Assembly (NCBI GenBank): GCA_020091685.1
Contig: CM034604.1
Coordinates: 8,289,682-8,353,681, forward strand
Direction of reading: 5' to 3'
DNA from: Lutjanus erythropterus
Lineage: Eukaryota > Chordata > Actinopteri > Lutjaniformes > Lutjanidae
DNA length: 64,000 bases
Positions 1 through 12,166 of the stretch are shown in pieces. The notes under the pieces were generated by a model. The model saw only the letters and a program-made list of their open reading frames with translations. It was not told the origin of the DNA and searched no databases. Every line of letters starts with the position of its first letter. Positions within the stretch are counted from its first letter, which is position 1. A program made the translations under genes and the position numbers.

Positions 1-210
1 TACACAGGTCGACCTACAGCCCAGTGTTGCCACTCCTGGAGCCATGCCACTAAGCATGATTGGAATGAATGGCTGTTGATTAGAAAAGAAAGAAAGGACT
101 GGAGGAAACCTGTGGCTGGAATAATTCTTATCAGAGGAGATAAAAAAATAGATGGTGGCAGCTGGGGCACGCATGCTGAATTTCCTCTCATTTCCCTTTA
201 ACTTACACTC

Positions 211-212
<2 letters not shown>

Positions 213-260
<48 letters not shown>

Positions 261-261
261 C
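213..261 (+). repeat. (TG)n microsatellite
   Basis: About 24 TG dinucleotides in tandem. The rest of 1-2032 shows no gene I can support apart from the fragment at 485-672. Confidence 0.95.
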
Positions 262-484
262 GTAATAGAGGAAGTTGGTTAAATAAATCCAGCATCAGCA
301 GTCAGTAGTCACAACTATTTTGGAAAGTCATCCGGTGATTCAGCTTAGAAAAGAACGACCATTTTTAGTTCAAAGACAATGTGAAACTCACTTTATACAC
401 CATATTTGTTCCTCTTAGTCATTCCTGTATTTGTCCTCCTCACTTCCCGGGTTTTAAGAAACTTGTGAGGTCAGACAAAGTGCA

Positions 485-672
485 GCTATTTATAAGATGT
501 TTATTTAATAACTAGAAGATTTGAGTCATCTTATATTTTGGGTTTTGCAATATCGTAATATGCCATGAATGTTGTCTTTTCTTGGTTTTAAAGGACTTAC
601 CAGACTGTTCTAGCTGTTCTATTGTTGACGTTACCCACTTATATTTGATTTTGTCTCTATCACACGGCCCTA
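485..672 (-). mobile_element. Fragment of a teleost hAT-like repeat (TAGGGCYGKG... family)
   Basis: The minus strand begins TTAGGGCCGTGTGATAGAG. The internal words actgttctagctgttctat and ttacccactta recur at about 55120-55170, so both are copies of one family. Confidence 0.45.
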
Positions 673-2032
673 ATTCAAAAGAAAACCAGCTGCATTGAAT
701 TCAAATTGCAATACCAGAAAGTTTGTGTGTTATTTCTCATGAATTGGATGTATTACATCATTATTTCATAATTTACAGGTTACATTTTTATTTTAAGTGC
801 ATTTTTAAGTTGCGTGAGCATCTAAAATTACAGTCAAACGCAGCGCGAGGTGCTGTTCCACAAGCTAAAATACACTGGGTCAGAACCCAAAAAAATAGCA
901 GGGTTTCCTTGGGAACCAAAGTGGAAATCATGTTCTACAAGTCATTGTGCACTGCGCAACACCTTCTGTGGATGGTGCATCCTTGATTACAATGGTTCCA
1001 CTCAAAACTGGTGGAGGTGAGGGATGGTTTGCTAGATAACACCGATGTTCCAAGAATCTTGAATGGAACCGGTTCGAGAACCAGAGTTTATGTGATGGAA
1101 AATGGCCTTCAAGCTGGTGAAGAGTTAGTAGAGACCAATCTGCCACCTGGCCAGAAAAACATTTGAATAAACAGCTGTTTGCCACATCAACTTTGAAAGT
1201 GATTCTACGACAATCTTGCATTCACAACTTCTTTCCACTGCCCCCAAGAAGAATCAGCAGGCCTACTGCAGGTTTAAATTATGGACTTAAACAGTGAACA
1301 GGTTGACAGTCTGAAGGATCTTCTCACACACTAGACTGTTCTCTTCTCCCGTAGAAAGCGTAAAACTTTGAAATTTGAGTCCTAGGTTGAATTTCATCCA
1401 CACTGAAAGCAAAATATTTATCTCAGACTAATCTAAATCCACATCCCTGACAGGCCTGACGGTGAAAGGCTTTGTCTCATCAGAGCTGGGAGAACATCTC
1501 TCTTTCAGAAATCATCTGTGGATCCAGGCAGCTGGCCTGTCAGCACCAAAAGACACAAATCCATACTGTGTAGCAGTTTGAAGTCTCCAGAAACACAGAC
1601 AGAAGATTAGGCATGCCGGTGCCACGGGGGTCCACAAGATCCACCAGTGTCTCCGTCCTCCTGCTCGACATCAAAGAACGGAGCGCATCAGTTTGAATTA
1701 TAGACAGCAAGTGTGCAATCATGCCTCTGGTGGCAACCAACTCCCGGGCCGATTACCCCCGTGCCACCCCGAGGAGAAAAACACACGGGATACAGCTCAT
1801 AGCGAGGCTAGATGAATTACAATAGCAACAACTGCACATTAGCACCAGGACAAAAGGTCAGTCAGGTCAGCAGGTCATTTAAAGCCTCAATCACACAACT
1901 ACCTGCACCACTTTGAGGCAGTTTTATATAAAGCTGCAGTAGGTTTGATCTCTGAGAATCATTTTTATTACTGTTGTTTTAGACTGAAATGGAGACAAAT
2001 GTATTTTGGTTACACTACTGTGTCAGATTCCA

Positions 2033-3204
2033 AAAAGGTTTGGACACTGTCTGTACATTAAAACAGAATGCGATGAGCTGCAAATACTTTCCAAACAATA
2101 TTCAACTGATTACAGTACAAAGACAAGATATTTCAGGTTCAAACTGATAAACTCTATTGACTTTGTAAATATACACTCATTCTGAATTTTTAATGCCTGC
2201 AACACATTTCAAAAAAGTTTTGACCAAGGCAACAAATGACTGGGAAAGAAAGTTGTGAAATTCTCAAAAAAAACACATTTTGACAGGTAAACATTTGACA
2301 GGTAAATAGGTTAATTAATAAGAGGTGAATGAATATGACAGACGCATCCTGAAAAGGCTTGTAAAAAACAGTGTGGGGAAATAGTCCAACAGTTAAGGAA
2401 CCACGCTTGTCAACATATAAGGAATTTAGGGATTTCACCATCTACAATGCAAAAATCAACACTGAATGCCTGTGACCTTTGACCCCTCAGGAAGCACTGT
2501 GTTAAAAACTGACATGATTGTATAAAGGAAATTACTACTACGGGGAAACGGTGTTGTGGTTTGACGAGTCCACATTTTAGATTGTTTTTGGAAATCATGG
2601 ACATCAACAAAGCCAGCAACTGTGATATTATGGAGGTGTGTTAGTTCCCATGGCATCATGGGTATTTTGCACATCTACTGATGCTGAAAGGTTCATACAG
2701 GGTTTGGAGCAGCATATGCTGCCATTTTCCATCTTTAGGGTTGTCCCTGCTTATTTCAGCAAGACAATGCTGAGACACGTTCTGCACGTGTTACAAGAGT
2801 GTGGCTTTGTAGTAAAAGAGTTCAGGTATTAGACTGGTCTGTCATTAATGATGTGTGGTGCATTATGAAGCACAAAATACCACAATGGAAACCCCGGACT
2901 GTTGAGTCACTGAAGTCATATATCAAGCGAGAATAAGAAATAATTTCACTTTTAAAAACTTCAACATTTAGTGTTGTCAGTGCTTAAAAGGTGACTGAGC
3001 GTTTTTAAAAGAAAAGCTGGAGTATCACAACAGTAAACATGCTAATGTCACAACTTTTCTGGAACATGTTGCAGTTGTTTAATTCAGAATGAGTGAATAT
3101 TCACAAAACAGCATCACACTTATCAGTATGACTAATAAATATCTTGTTTTTGGAGTAAAGGTTGAAAAGTATTTACATTTACATTTTCCACAGCGTCCCA
3201 ACTG
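2033..3204 (+). mobile_element. Degraded Tc1/mariner-like DNA transposon with long TIRs
   Basis: The two ends are inverted over roughly 180 bp: outer GGACACTGT against GGGACGCTGT, and inner actcattctgaatt present in both arms. Between them, fragments on the plus strand resemble a Tc1-type transposase: WFDES near 2560, then GVLVPMASWVFC... and AERFIQGLEQHMLP (2635-2740), and a relic of the WPxxSPDLNPIE...W block (DVWCIMKHKIPQWKPRTVE-like, about 2850-2910). Stops and frameshifts interrupt it, so it is inactive. The superfamily call is moderate. Confidence 0.65.
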
Positions 3205-4480
3205 AGATGTTTATATTAATAATTTGTTAATTATGAGGCTGATGATATCGATATCTGACGTCCTGAGACTAAAAATGCAGGTGCAGACAGACAGATCTAC
3301 CATTTCTTGCCTCGTTTTCCAACAAAAAAAAAAAAAAAAACTTTTCAGACTGTTCGTGCCTTGCCTCACTTTCCTTTACTGCCAGTGCTCAAGGAATATT
3401 TCCCTCAACTAAATGCCAGTGAGTACAATCGGGGGAGATTACAGCATATTATCAGCAGATGGACAAAAGACGATTCAGACCAGGCCATTATTGTGCAGAT
3501 GACACATGGGATTCATTCTGAAGCAATGGAGATGAATGCTGGTGTCCTCAGCTAAAGGTAATGGTGGTAAATGGAGCAAAAAAAAAAAAACAAAAACAAA
3601 GAAAGACTGATAACACAGCAGATGCTGCTGCGGAAAACAGCAATTTTGTTGACTGTTCCTGGCAAAATCCAAAGATGCAATTGATAGCTTTGTCTAAAGA
3701 GGATTCAACTGACAGCATCAGACAAACTGAGACTACAAGAGCAAATGGAGGCCTCAGAAATGCTTCCAATGTCAAATATAAAACTCTAGATTTTGGTTTC
3801 AGCGTCCTTTTTCCTGAATGGTGACACCAAGATAGCACGAAGACTGATTTAGAAACAGAAATGCTGGCTTACAAAAAGACAACTCTGTGGAAAAACTTGC
3901 CCAGATGGAGAAAGGCCAAAAATGAGATGGCAAGCAGCTGTTAAAGCCAGCTGTCCGGGCCAGTTGTTCATAAGGGCTGAGAGGCCAGGATGGAGGGATT
4001 GGGAGACATTTAGGACAGGGGGGAGACAGTGTGGGTGTAGATACAACAAGCTGACAGAGACGGTGATCGTTGACGAGGAGGGAGTAAAGTGAAAAGAGCG
4101 AAGAGGACTGAGTTAAAAGTAAATGAATGCGTTCACTATGGCACATTCAGAGACGCTGATTTTGGAGTGGGACACATTTATCTGTATAAATCAGGAGGCC
4201 AGACTTGGCTCTGTTCTTGATTGCAGTTTCTCTTTAAATTGCAGAAATTGAACAGATAACTGCTCCAAGAACAGACTTGAGTTCCTTATACGGCAGCAAA
4301 AAGCAGCAAATCACACTGCATCCTTATTACAGAGAAAAGTCAACAATACTCAGGTAATTATTACACCAGTACAGTAAAATAAGTCATTGATATATGTGTA
4401 ATAACACTTTCATGACGTCTAAAAGACAGGGAAAGTTCATACAGTGGGAAGTTTGGGCCAAAAAATGTGTTTTTGAGTCT
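3205..4480. other. No gene recognised
   Basis: Contains A-rich runs near 3322 and 3578 and several short open frames (for example 3307-3555) with no family signature I recognise. It could hold old repeat sequence. Confidence 0.4.
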
Positions 4481-4484
4481 AATA

Positions 4485-4565
4485 AATATTTTCTGAGTCA
4501 TCACTCACAAATACTAAGTCATATTTTGAGATACTAAGTCATTATTCTGAGATACTAATTTGTAT
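4485..4565 (+). repeat. Minisatellite of the GATACTAAGTCATTATTTT type, short copy
   Basis: Three to four degenerate 20-22-bp units. The same unit recurs at 7165-7330, 10880-11165 and 11930-11975. Confidence 0.7.
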
Positions 4566-4572
4566 TTTAAGA

Positions 4573-4855
4573 TATTACCTGCAATTTCCACCAGCCGGAG
4601 TGATCAGTGGTCATTCTACACGATGCTTCCACTAACAGCACCTCGGCGCGACCCATAAGCAGCTCTCCACTCCGCTCCAAATATGCACCAAGTTTATTTT
4701 TGACGGATGCCGCATCAATTAACACAGAGCAGACTGAAGGAAGTGAGACCCAGAAAAGGCAGGGAGAGGCAGACTCACGATCATAAAGACAAACAGAAAA
4801 GGAACTATTTAACCACGTAGCCTGCTTATCCATGGTAGAGCAAGGAAAGAGGACT
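4573..4855 (-). repeat. Dispersed repeat, inverted partner of 27310-27676
   Basis: Its reverse complement matches 27310-27676 over most of its length. Shared words include gataagcaggctac, atggttaaatag, tttatgatcgtgagtctgc and attgatgcggcatc. The minus strand has an open frame starting MDKQATWLNSSFS with partial counterparts in the second copy. It is probably the 5' part of a transposon of unidentified class. Confidence 0.6.
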
Positions 4856-4926
4856 TAATCAACAAAATCTGAGCAAGTAAACATAATCAGGCGGGCAAAA
4901 CGCTCCGCTGCTTTCTTAGTCCTCTA

Positions 4927-5079
4927 CAGTGTTGGGTGCAACAAGCTGTAAAGTAATTTGTCAGATATACTCAGATTCCTTTTCAGTTGTAAAAAGGGAT
5001 GTAACATGTTAGTTATGCAATTCCAGTACTCAGTTATTTAGTTACGCTTTCAAATTTGTTAACTACATTTCCACCACTG
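4927..5079 (+). mobile_element. Possible short hAT-like MITE
   Basis: It begins CAGTGTTGGG and ends in the inverted CCACCACTG, the type of ends seen in teleost hAT MITEs. No matching target-site duplication was found. Confidence 0.35.
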
Positions 5080-5528
5080 CGAGAACAACCACCACCTGCA
5101 CAAGTCAGCACAGGAGACTTGAGAGTGATTTTTGTGTGTGTGTTTGAGACAGAGGACAGACACAGCCTTTAGTCTCAGCGGAAACTGAAATTGCAGAGTA
5201 TCTGAAGTTGGGTCTGGAAATGGGTGTATTGATCAAAGTCCCCATGAACAAAACCTTCCTCAAACTATACATACTGTGACTCTCTTTTTGGGGAAAAAAA
5301 AGACATTACTTTCTCCAAGTCAGTACTCCAACAAAACCATCCAGTGCACTTGTGGAAAGGCTTTTTAGCTTTGAAAGTCTCATCAGAGGAGCAAACTATA
5401 CAGCACGCATTTTGAAAAACATACCCGGCATTAGAAATAGCCTGAGCCCTCTTACAGTTCATATGTAGGCATGTGTTTGAGGACCTGAGTTACTTTTGAA
5501 AGTAACATTACCCAATACTGGTCTTAAT

Positions 5529-5847
5529 AAGAGCTGCAACAATTAATAAACTTTTGATTGCCAACTATTTTCATCATCGTTGTGAGCCATTTTTTAAGGA
5601 AAAAAGAAAAGGTCCAAATTCTCTGATTTCATCTTCTCAGTTGTGAATATTTTGTGGTTTCTTCGGTCCTCTACGACAGTTGACTGAATATCTTTGGGTT
5701 GTGGGCAAAGACGAAAACTTTTAGGAAACAGAGAACAATATTTTTTACCATTTTGTGACATTTTATAGACCAAACAACTTGATTCGATTAAGTCAAAGCA
5801 TAATCAACTGATTGATCGATAATGAAAACGATCATGGGTTGCAGCCG
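5529..5847 (-). mobile_element. hAT-type MITE of the GGGCTGCAACTAA family, complete-looking copy
   Basis: It runs from gagctgcaacaatta to ggttgcagcc and contains family words such as ttgggttgtgg, ttttatagaccaaacaa and gattgatcgataat. The hAT assignment rests on the copy at 42592-42844, which has an 8-bp target duplication. Confidence 0.7.
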
Positions 5848-5849
5848 GA

Positions 5850-7164
5850 GTCCACAAACAAGTTTCTTAAAGAGACAAGTCACAGACATCGTGTGGTATA
5901 AAGTTCTACTGGTCCTACACATGTTAGAGTGCATATTATTTTAGTAATAAAAGATGCTGATGGTTCATGGATGCCTTTCTTTACTGTGGAAAGGACTCAC
6001 AGCTACTAGTTGCATTAATATTAGTATGATGCCTTCAATGTGTTCTATAGGCATCACAAACATAATATCAAATTAAATCAAATGATCACTTGCACATTTA
6101 GCTGTACATTTTAAGACTGTAGCTAACTTATGTTGATGAAGGCAATTATATACATCAAACATGAAACACACAACAGGATTTCCCATAGGAAAACCTCTAT
6201 ACAGTAAGACTACTGAGCTGATACTGAGAAATAGCAAGCATAAGACTGCCCCCTACTGGGCTTTTATGAATCATGCATACATCTACAAGACGAGAGGAAA
6301 CTCAGGGCTTCAGGGGTGATATTATAAATGCATGGGATGATTAAAAAATAATTTGTCACCACTGATTTCTGAAAATCAGCAGCAGAATTCAAGTAAATGA
6401 AAGTATACAGCTGTAAACTGCCAAAAGAAAAAAGTATCTTCAAACGTACATTATTCTGATGCTCTCATTCATTGAGGAAAAATTTGAATGAAGCATCATC
6501 AGTGATCTTGTGTAATTGTGTGCTTGTGATGCATTTCAGACTGGCGTTCAGGTTTGATGTTCCCGATACTCACTGTAAATTCTTCAGACGAGCTCTGTGT
6601 TTGTGTTTCCTTGTTTCTGACAGCAATGCCCTGATCTCAACCTGGCAGCCTCCAAGAAACTCTGATAAGAGAAAAAGCATTGAGAAATCGTTGAAAAACA
6701 CGGAGCAGCATTTCTCAGCAGATGAAAAATATTTCTCCCACAAAGCCGTACATCAACAGAAACTGACATTTATCGCAGTTGATTTTATCTGCGGCTCTAC
6801 AACATCTGGTCTGACAAAACATTTCAGAATAAAACATTTTTGATAGGCCTGTACAAAACTCTCCACTTCCAGGAAACTGAACAATAACAAAAACACAGTG
6901 AAGAATAGAAGAATAGAACGAGTTTTGACATGAGCTGGACACCACACTGTCACAGTATTAGCATCTTTTAGAAAACTGGATGAGTGACAGAAGCAGACAT
7001 GGTAACATTTCTCTTTACTTTCATACTGATCCAACTGTCTGGAAAATGTTAAAGCAGCAAAACTCTTTTTTTTTGCCCAATGTTTATTTCTATTCTGTTT
7101 AATTAGGTAATAATATCTGGCAACTTTAAGTCCAAACAGGAGGGAGATATACCCACAAAAGACT
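5850..7164. other. No gene recognised
   Basis: AT-rich. A 123-codon open frame at 6472-6843 has no recognisable domain and ordinary composition for chance sequence. Confidence 0.4.
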
Positions 7165-7392
7165 TTTTGAGGTACTAATTTGCTATTCTGAGATATTAAG
7201 TCACTATTTTGAGATACTAAATCATTATTTTGAGATATGAAGTGGTTATTTTGACATACTAAGTGGTTATTTTGAGATACTAAGTCATTATTTTGAGATA
7301 CTAACCCATTATTTCGAGAAAGTTTCTTCTAATGACTTAATGACTTTTTGTTTTAATCAGATTGGCAGACATTGGCTTCCATAATTAACAGA
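7165..7392 (+). repeat. Minisatellite-bearing dispersed repeat
   Basis: Seven or so units of gatactaagtcattattttg, then gagaaagtttctt and a tail ending tggcttccataa. The tail matches that at 11970-12032 (atggacttccataa), so array and tail travel together as one repeat. Confidence 0.7.
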
Positions 7393-7785
7393 ACACTTCT
7401 CTAAGACTCAATGTAAAAACTCTCAGCCAAATAACTGCAAACATCTCCTAAGTTCACCACAGCTGTAGACTTTAACAGGGTTCTTTGGGATGAAAGCCGA
7501 AGCGACTCTCCTGACTGGAGGACGGTCACCAACAGCATATCAGTTGCAGCACTAATGTTGTGTTGAAGCCAAATACTTTGGCTCAGTCCAACCCACTGAC
7601 CCAGTGCTCTTTGCCTTTCATTTTCCACTTCTGTTCCTGAACACTTGTTTGGCCTGAGAGCTGCTGGTCACGTTCATATGACGCTGAGAAGCTATAAGAA
7701 GAGGATTAGTTTGCTAATGCTCGTGAGAGAAACACTTTTACAACAACCTACAGACACAGAGCTTAGTAACCAGTTCATATGCACA

Positions 7786-8005
7786 TAGACCTTTTCCACA
7801 GCAGGCATATTGATATGAAATAGTAGGGTGTTACCAGTGATACTGATTAAGGCTCTGTTACATTTAGTGTAGACTTTCCAATGAGCCAAGATGCACAACA
7901 GCAGCACCCTGACTCTGAGAGTAACACAACTTTAATCAGTATCAGTGATAATACATGTGTTTACCTACTATTTTATGTCAACATGGCTGCTATAAAAAGG
8001 TCTAT
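7786..8005. mobile_element. Palindromic (foldback) MITE, copy 1 of 3
   Basis: Starts tagaccttttccacagc and ends in the inverted ggctgctataaaaaggtcta. The arms also share gatatgaaatagtaggg / cctactattttatgtc. Copies 2 and 3 are at 15206-15445 and 17606-17772. Confidence 0.8.
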
Positions 8006-8136
8006 TAAAGGTTTTTTTCACTTTTGTTCTGTAATTATCTCATTCTTCTTCTTTTAACTAAAACTGAGGACAGGGATTTCATTTCATATTCAAACAGATC
8101 ACTGTTTTGATCACAAATACTGACTACTGTTCCTAA

Positions 8137-8212
8137 AGCGTTCTAACTTAAGCAGATGGAGGAGTCTACACCACTCCTCCATCCACTTGAACAAGTTTAG
8201 AACTAGATTTTT
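8137..8212. other. Strong imperfect hairpin
   Basis: The core gatggaggagt / actcctccatc is a perfect 11-bp stem around the 7-nt loop ctacacc (8155-8183). Pairing extends imperfectly outward through gttctaactt / aagtttagaac to about 30-bp arms. Confidence 0.6.
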
Positions 8213-10000
8213 CTGATTATAGATATAGTTATAGTTATAGTCCTTCAGATTTACTGCACAGATCTGATTTTTTTGTTTGGCTGTTCATATTATATTTTAA
8301 ATGTGGCCAGTTTCAGTGTCCAGCGTGAACTGGTCACAGTTGCAAATTACAAGCACACTGTCATAGAAAAGTAAACATGGAGGCAACCGAAGTCAGCATT
8401 TACCGTCTCATATACAGGTTGATGTGCAGTGGAAACCTGCCTGTCAGCAGATGATAACAAGGACAAGGATTAAGAGTCGCAAATTTTTTAGTTATGGCTG
8501 TTTTTTGTGGAGCAGTCGCTGCTACTTTTGCATGGAGGTGTGTGTGAATGTGGAGTCGGGAGTGTGATGTGACCAGCTTCACAGAAACAGATTTCGCCCA
8601 GAATTTCAAGATATCATGGGCTTCTTTAACTACATCTGTCAGCACCTCTCCACAAGAGTCTCCATTTAAGACTCTTCAGGCAACTAGGCAACGTAAAAGT
8701 AAAAAAAATTAATCAGGTATGACGATCAAAAAAAAATCTTTTTTGCTTGCAATGTGAAAGTACCTTAAGACAAAAGAAAAAAAATGGAATGGGAACAAGA
8801 AAAGTTGAATTACTGATGAAGGAAATGAATTTTGCAGTCTATAGGTATAAGACAAGAGAGGAAAACAGCAAGTCAAGCTAGCTATTTTCTTTTTGAGACT
8901 GAAAACAGGTTTAAAGAGTATGTGTTTAATTTGACTGTTATAGACTGAGAGGCCGTGGTGTTATTGTACAGATAATTGCATAAGTCAGTTGAATTGACTG
9001 ACAGTCAGATTGGACTACCCTTCCCTGCAAACACAACTCCTGCTCCCACAGGCAGGTGTTCAAATAAATGAGTTGAGCAACTTCTCTTCTGTTTCCAGTC
9101 AGCTAACATTTGGTGGGACAATACAGCCAAACACAGCAGGAGAGCAGAGCACAGGAATGCTTTGCACAATGGCAGTTTCAACATTTCTGAATGGAAAAGC
9201 AGAACGTAATGTGCTCTCATATTGTTTTTCATAAGTTACAACTTCAGATATGTTTTGTCAGACTATCAATGTGTAAATGTTAAACTGTTATTTACACTTT
9301 TCATTGGCACTAGTTAACTTAGCAACAGCTGAAAATGAGCCCTTGCTTAGATATTAAATTTAAATTGCTCATCGTTTTGAGTTTGTAATGTTAGTTTCAG
9401 GCTGGAACATATTCCAGTATCAGTTAAGATCAGGGTTGCCAAGTCTTTGGATTTCCCACAGAATTTGGCTACTTTTGAAGTGTGAAGAAGTGAATTTTGT
9501 ATGCAAATTACATGATAATATCTATGAATAAAGATATGTAGTTTGAATGAAATTATACCCAGATCCTATCAAACTGACTCTGAGCCAGATCAGCACATAC
9601 ACACATGCAAACATGCTAGTATTTACTGTAAGTAATGATTAAAATATAGTGAAGTAACATGATAAGGTGTCTACGTATCGCATGGACTACATAGTACATT
9701 TATGTTATTCAGGTTGGCATGGAGGAAGAAAAGATCTGAAAAGACAAAGCAACAGGTTAGTTTGTTTTAGGACCTGGGTGAAAGAACTTTGTTGGGAAAA
9801 CTGCTTTTGGTAACACTTAACATTTTTTGTGTTATTTTGTAGCTATTATAATACATTTTGCAATGCTACTAATGTTGTTAGACTTTAAAAAACAGTGTAT
9901 ATGGGCATATTTTGAGTTCTGGTAGAGGGCTGGTTTTTGTGCTGCTTTTGAGTGCCTGTTTGGCTGGTTTTGTCACACAGACCTGGCAACCTTGGTTAAA
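8213..10000. other. No gene recognised
   Basis: AT-rich sequence with short chance frames only and no repeat family I can name with confidence. Confidence 0.4.
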
Positions 10001-10009
10001 ATGACGTTA

Positions 10010-10500
10010 TCAATACAGCTTCTTCGGCCTGAGCGTCGGTATGTCAAATCACAGCAAACCCTACAGACAAGCTAGCGTTAACCTTTACTACCAAAGCTTC
10101 ATTATGAGAACCTGAAACACTTCCCATGTCTCCCCATCACTGAGAGCCCCAAACTCTGGATATTTAGCTTCATTTTAGCACCAAAATAGTCCACCGCTGC
10201 TGTTTGCTCTCACCATGCTAGCTAAGTTCACGTTAGCTGACTGCTGCTAGCCGCTGCCAGCTAACCTCGCTGACCAAAACAGCTGGCTAAACAACAGCGG
10301 TTTCTCTCTGCTTTCTTTCACAACAGGCATACTCACATGTTGGGCACACGGCGGACAGGACGGCGAAACACACGCTGGGGACTGCAGGGCGATAAGAAAA
10401 GTATTCCTGGTCCTCTGCTGGAGTTTTATCAGCCGGATGCTGATGTATCCTCTATCCAAGCATCAAACCATGTTGAGTGGGCAGCTGCGCACTGAAGGCT
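10010..10500. other. GC-richer island of unknown nature
   Basis: It contains GCTAGC-type words, higher CpG than its surroundings, and on the minus strand ccctgcag| ... CAACAT|gtgagtatg, which resembles a small exon. A 70-codon minus frame (10247-10459) has no recognisable family. It could be an orphan promoter/first exon or a transposon 5' end. Confidence 0.3.
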
Positions 10501-10740
10501 TGTTTGCACTCGAAAGCCATTAGGGGGTTTCTGGAAAAATGTAGGGAACTTCGAAGGGAACTAGGAGGAAACAAAGTGCCCTAGCCTCTTATCTCCTAGT
10601 AGTCTATTCTAGTAGTTTTTATCCTTCCGTAGTTTTCTTTTATTAAGAGCATTAGCAAAAAGAATGACAGAGGGATACATCTGTGGCTAGGTGTGAAAAT
10701 ACAGTGCAGTAGTAAACAAATTCATAAAGGCTATTCAAAA

Positions 10741-10764
10741 ACAAAAATAAATAAATAAATAAAC
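10741..10764 (+). repeat. (AAAT)n simple repeat
   Basis: Short run of ataaataaataaataaa. Confidence 0.85.
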
Positions 10765-10879
10765 AGCTGAGTAGATATTTCATTTTTACAGCGACAATTG
10801 TGAATGAAAAACTATACAAGCCTATTTCCACCAATGTGATGGAAAACAATGTTCTGTAAGTCACTTTTTCTCATTTTTG

Positions 10880-11165
10880 AGAGATTATTTGGAGATACTA
10901 CACTATTATTTTGTGATAATAACTCATTATTTTGAGATACTATGTCATTATTTTCAAATTCTATGTCATTATTTTGAGATAATAACTCATTATTTTGAGA
11001 TATTATGTCATTATTTTCAAATTCTATGTCATTATTTTGAGATAATAACTCAATTTGAAGTAATAATTCCTTATTTGTGAGAAAGCCTCTCATTACTCAG
11101 TGAACATCTCATGATTTTGAGTTACTAATTCATAATTTTGCAGATACTATGTCATTATTTTCAGA
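10880..11165 (+). repeat. Minisatellite array with 63-bp higher-order unit
   Basis: Degenerate 21-bp units of the gatactaagtcattatttt type. Three units form a 63-bp block (...gagatactatgtcattattt, tcaaattctatgtcattat...) repeated about three times. Because 63 is divisible by three, both strands stay open. Confidence 0.85.
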
Positions 11166-11485
11166 TATTAACAGGAATGGAGGTAACTAATTACAAATAC
11201 TGAAATTACTGTAATTCAGTAGTTTTTTTGCACACTTGTACTTTCATTAATAGATTTTCAAGTCTGTACTTTTACTTGCAGTCAAATATTCATTACAAGC
11301 TGTAATCTACTAAATTAATATTAATATCATTGTTGAGTCCTGAGTACAGTTTGAATTAATATCCAAACCTTTCATCTGCATTTTTGTGGCCAATCAGGTG
11401 CTCTGATCACAAACGGACCAATGAAAACCAGGACATATGGATGAAAAACCCCCAAAGCGTTGCAGCAGGCACAGGTTTGGATAAG

Positions 11486-11925
11486 GGATGTTAAAGATTA
11501 TTCACTGATTAATGGCCGTTAGGAATTTGACCAATTGAAAATGTATTCATCCATATTCAATCAATAGTCTGGAAACGGTAACTGCACCTCGTTTGTTGAA
11601 TGAGGAAAATTAGAACGACAAAAGCTGACAAAATGTGAACTTAAAAAAACAGCATGTGTATTGTTACTTATAAATTATTGATGATTAATTGATTAATTGA
11701 TTGTTAGACTTTACAACTATCGATGAAGGAAGAAACACGAAATTTGCAACCCTAGTTTGGAGAAGTGAGCATGACCACTGAGCAGGACAGAGACACTAAA
11801 AAGTAACTAATACTCTGAGTAGTTTTTGACAAAAATACCATATACCATATATTAATTAAGTAGTATTTTAGTAATTTAGTGGTACTTGTGCTTGAGTACA
11901 GATTTTCAGTACTCTTTCCACCACT
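11486..11925 (+). mobile_element. Composite hAT-like repeat
   Basis: It carries the words gattaattgattgtta, aatttgcaaccctagtttgg and cttgagtacagattttcag, and ends ccaccactg. The same order of words recurs at 36690-36970, so this is one dispersed composite element. Confidence 0.5.
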
Positions 11926-11929
11926 GGAT

Positions 11930-12035
11930 ACTAAGTCATTTTCTGAGAAATTAAGTCATTATTTTGAGAAAGTTTCTTATATCAACTCAGGATCCTTTTT
12001 TTTTATCACAATGGTGGACATGGACTTCCATAAAA
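11930..12035 (+). repeat. Minisatellite-bearing repeat, short copy with tail
   Basis: Two units, then gagaaagtttctt and the tail ending ggacatggacttccataa shared with 7165-7392. Confidence 0.6.
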
Positions 12036-12114
12036 ATTGTGTTAATGTCACATTTTTTCCCCATTATGTTAAATAACTGTTTACTGTGTATGACAGTAGA
12101 ATACCAAATCATGT

Positions 12115-12166
12115 GTATATATATATGTATATATATATATAGATAGATAGATAGATAGATAGATGT
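12115..12166 (+). repeat. (TATA)n/(GATA)n simple repeat
   Basis: AT dinucleotides followed by six or so GATA units. Confidence 0.9.

Noticed and set aside
3307-3555. 82-codon frame ending MTHGIHSEAMEMNAGVLS
   Set aside because: Starts in a poly-A run. It reads somewhat like protein, but I recognise no family and see no neighbouring exons, so it is not claimed as a gene.
6472-6843. 123-codon plus frame
   Set aside because: No family signature, no splice or promoter context, and chance frames of this size are expected in 64 kb.
10812-11093. 93-codon frame rich in Asn, Glu and Gln with regular repeats
   Set aside because: Produced by the 63-bp minisatellite unit; the opposite strand is equally open.
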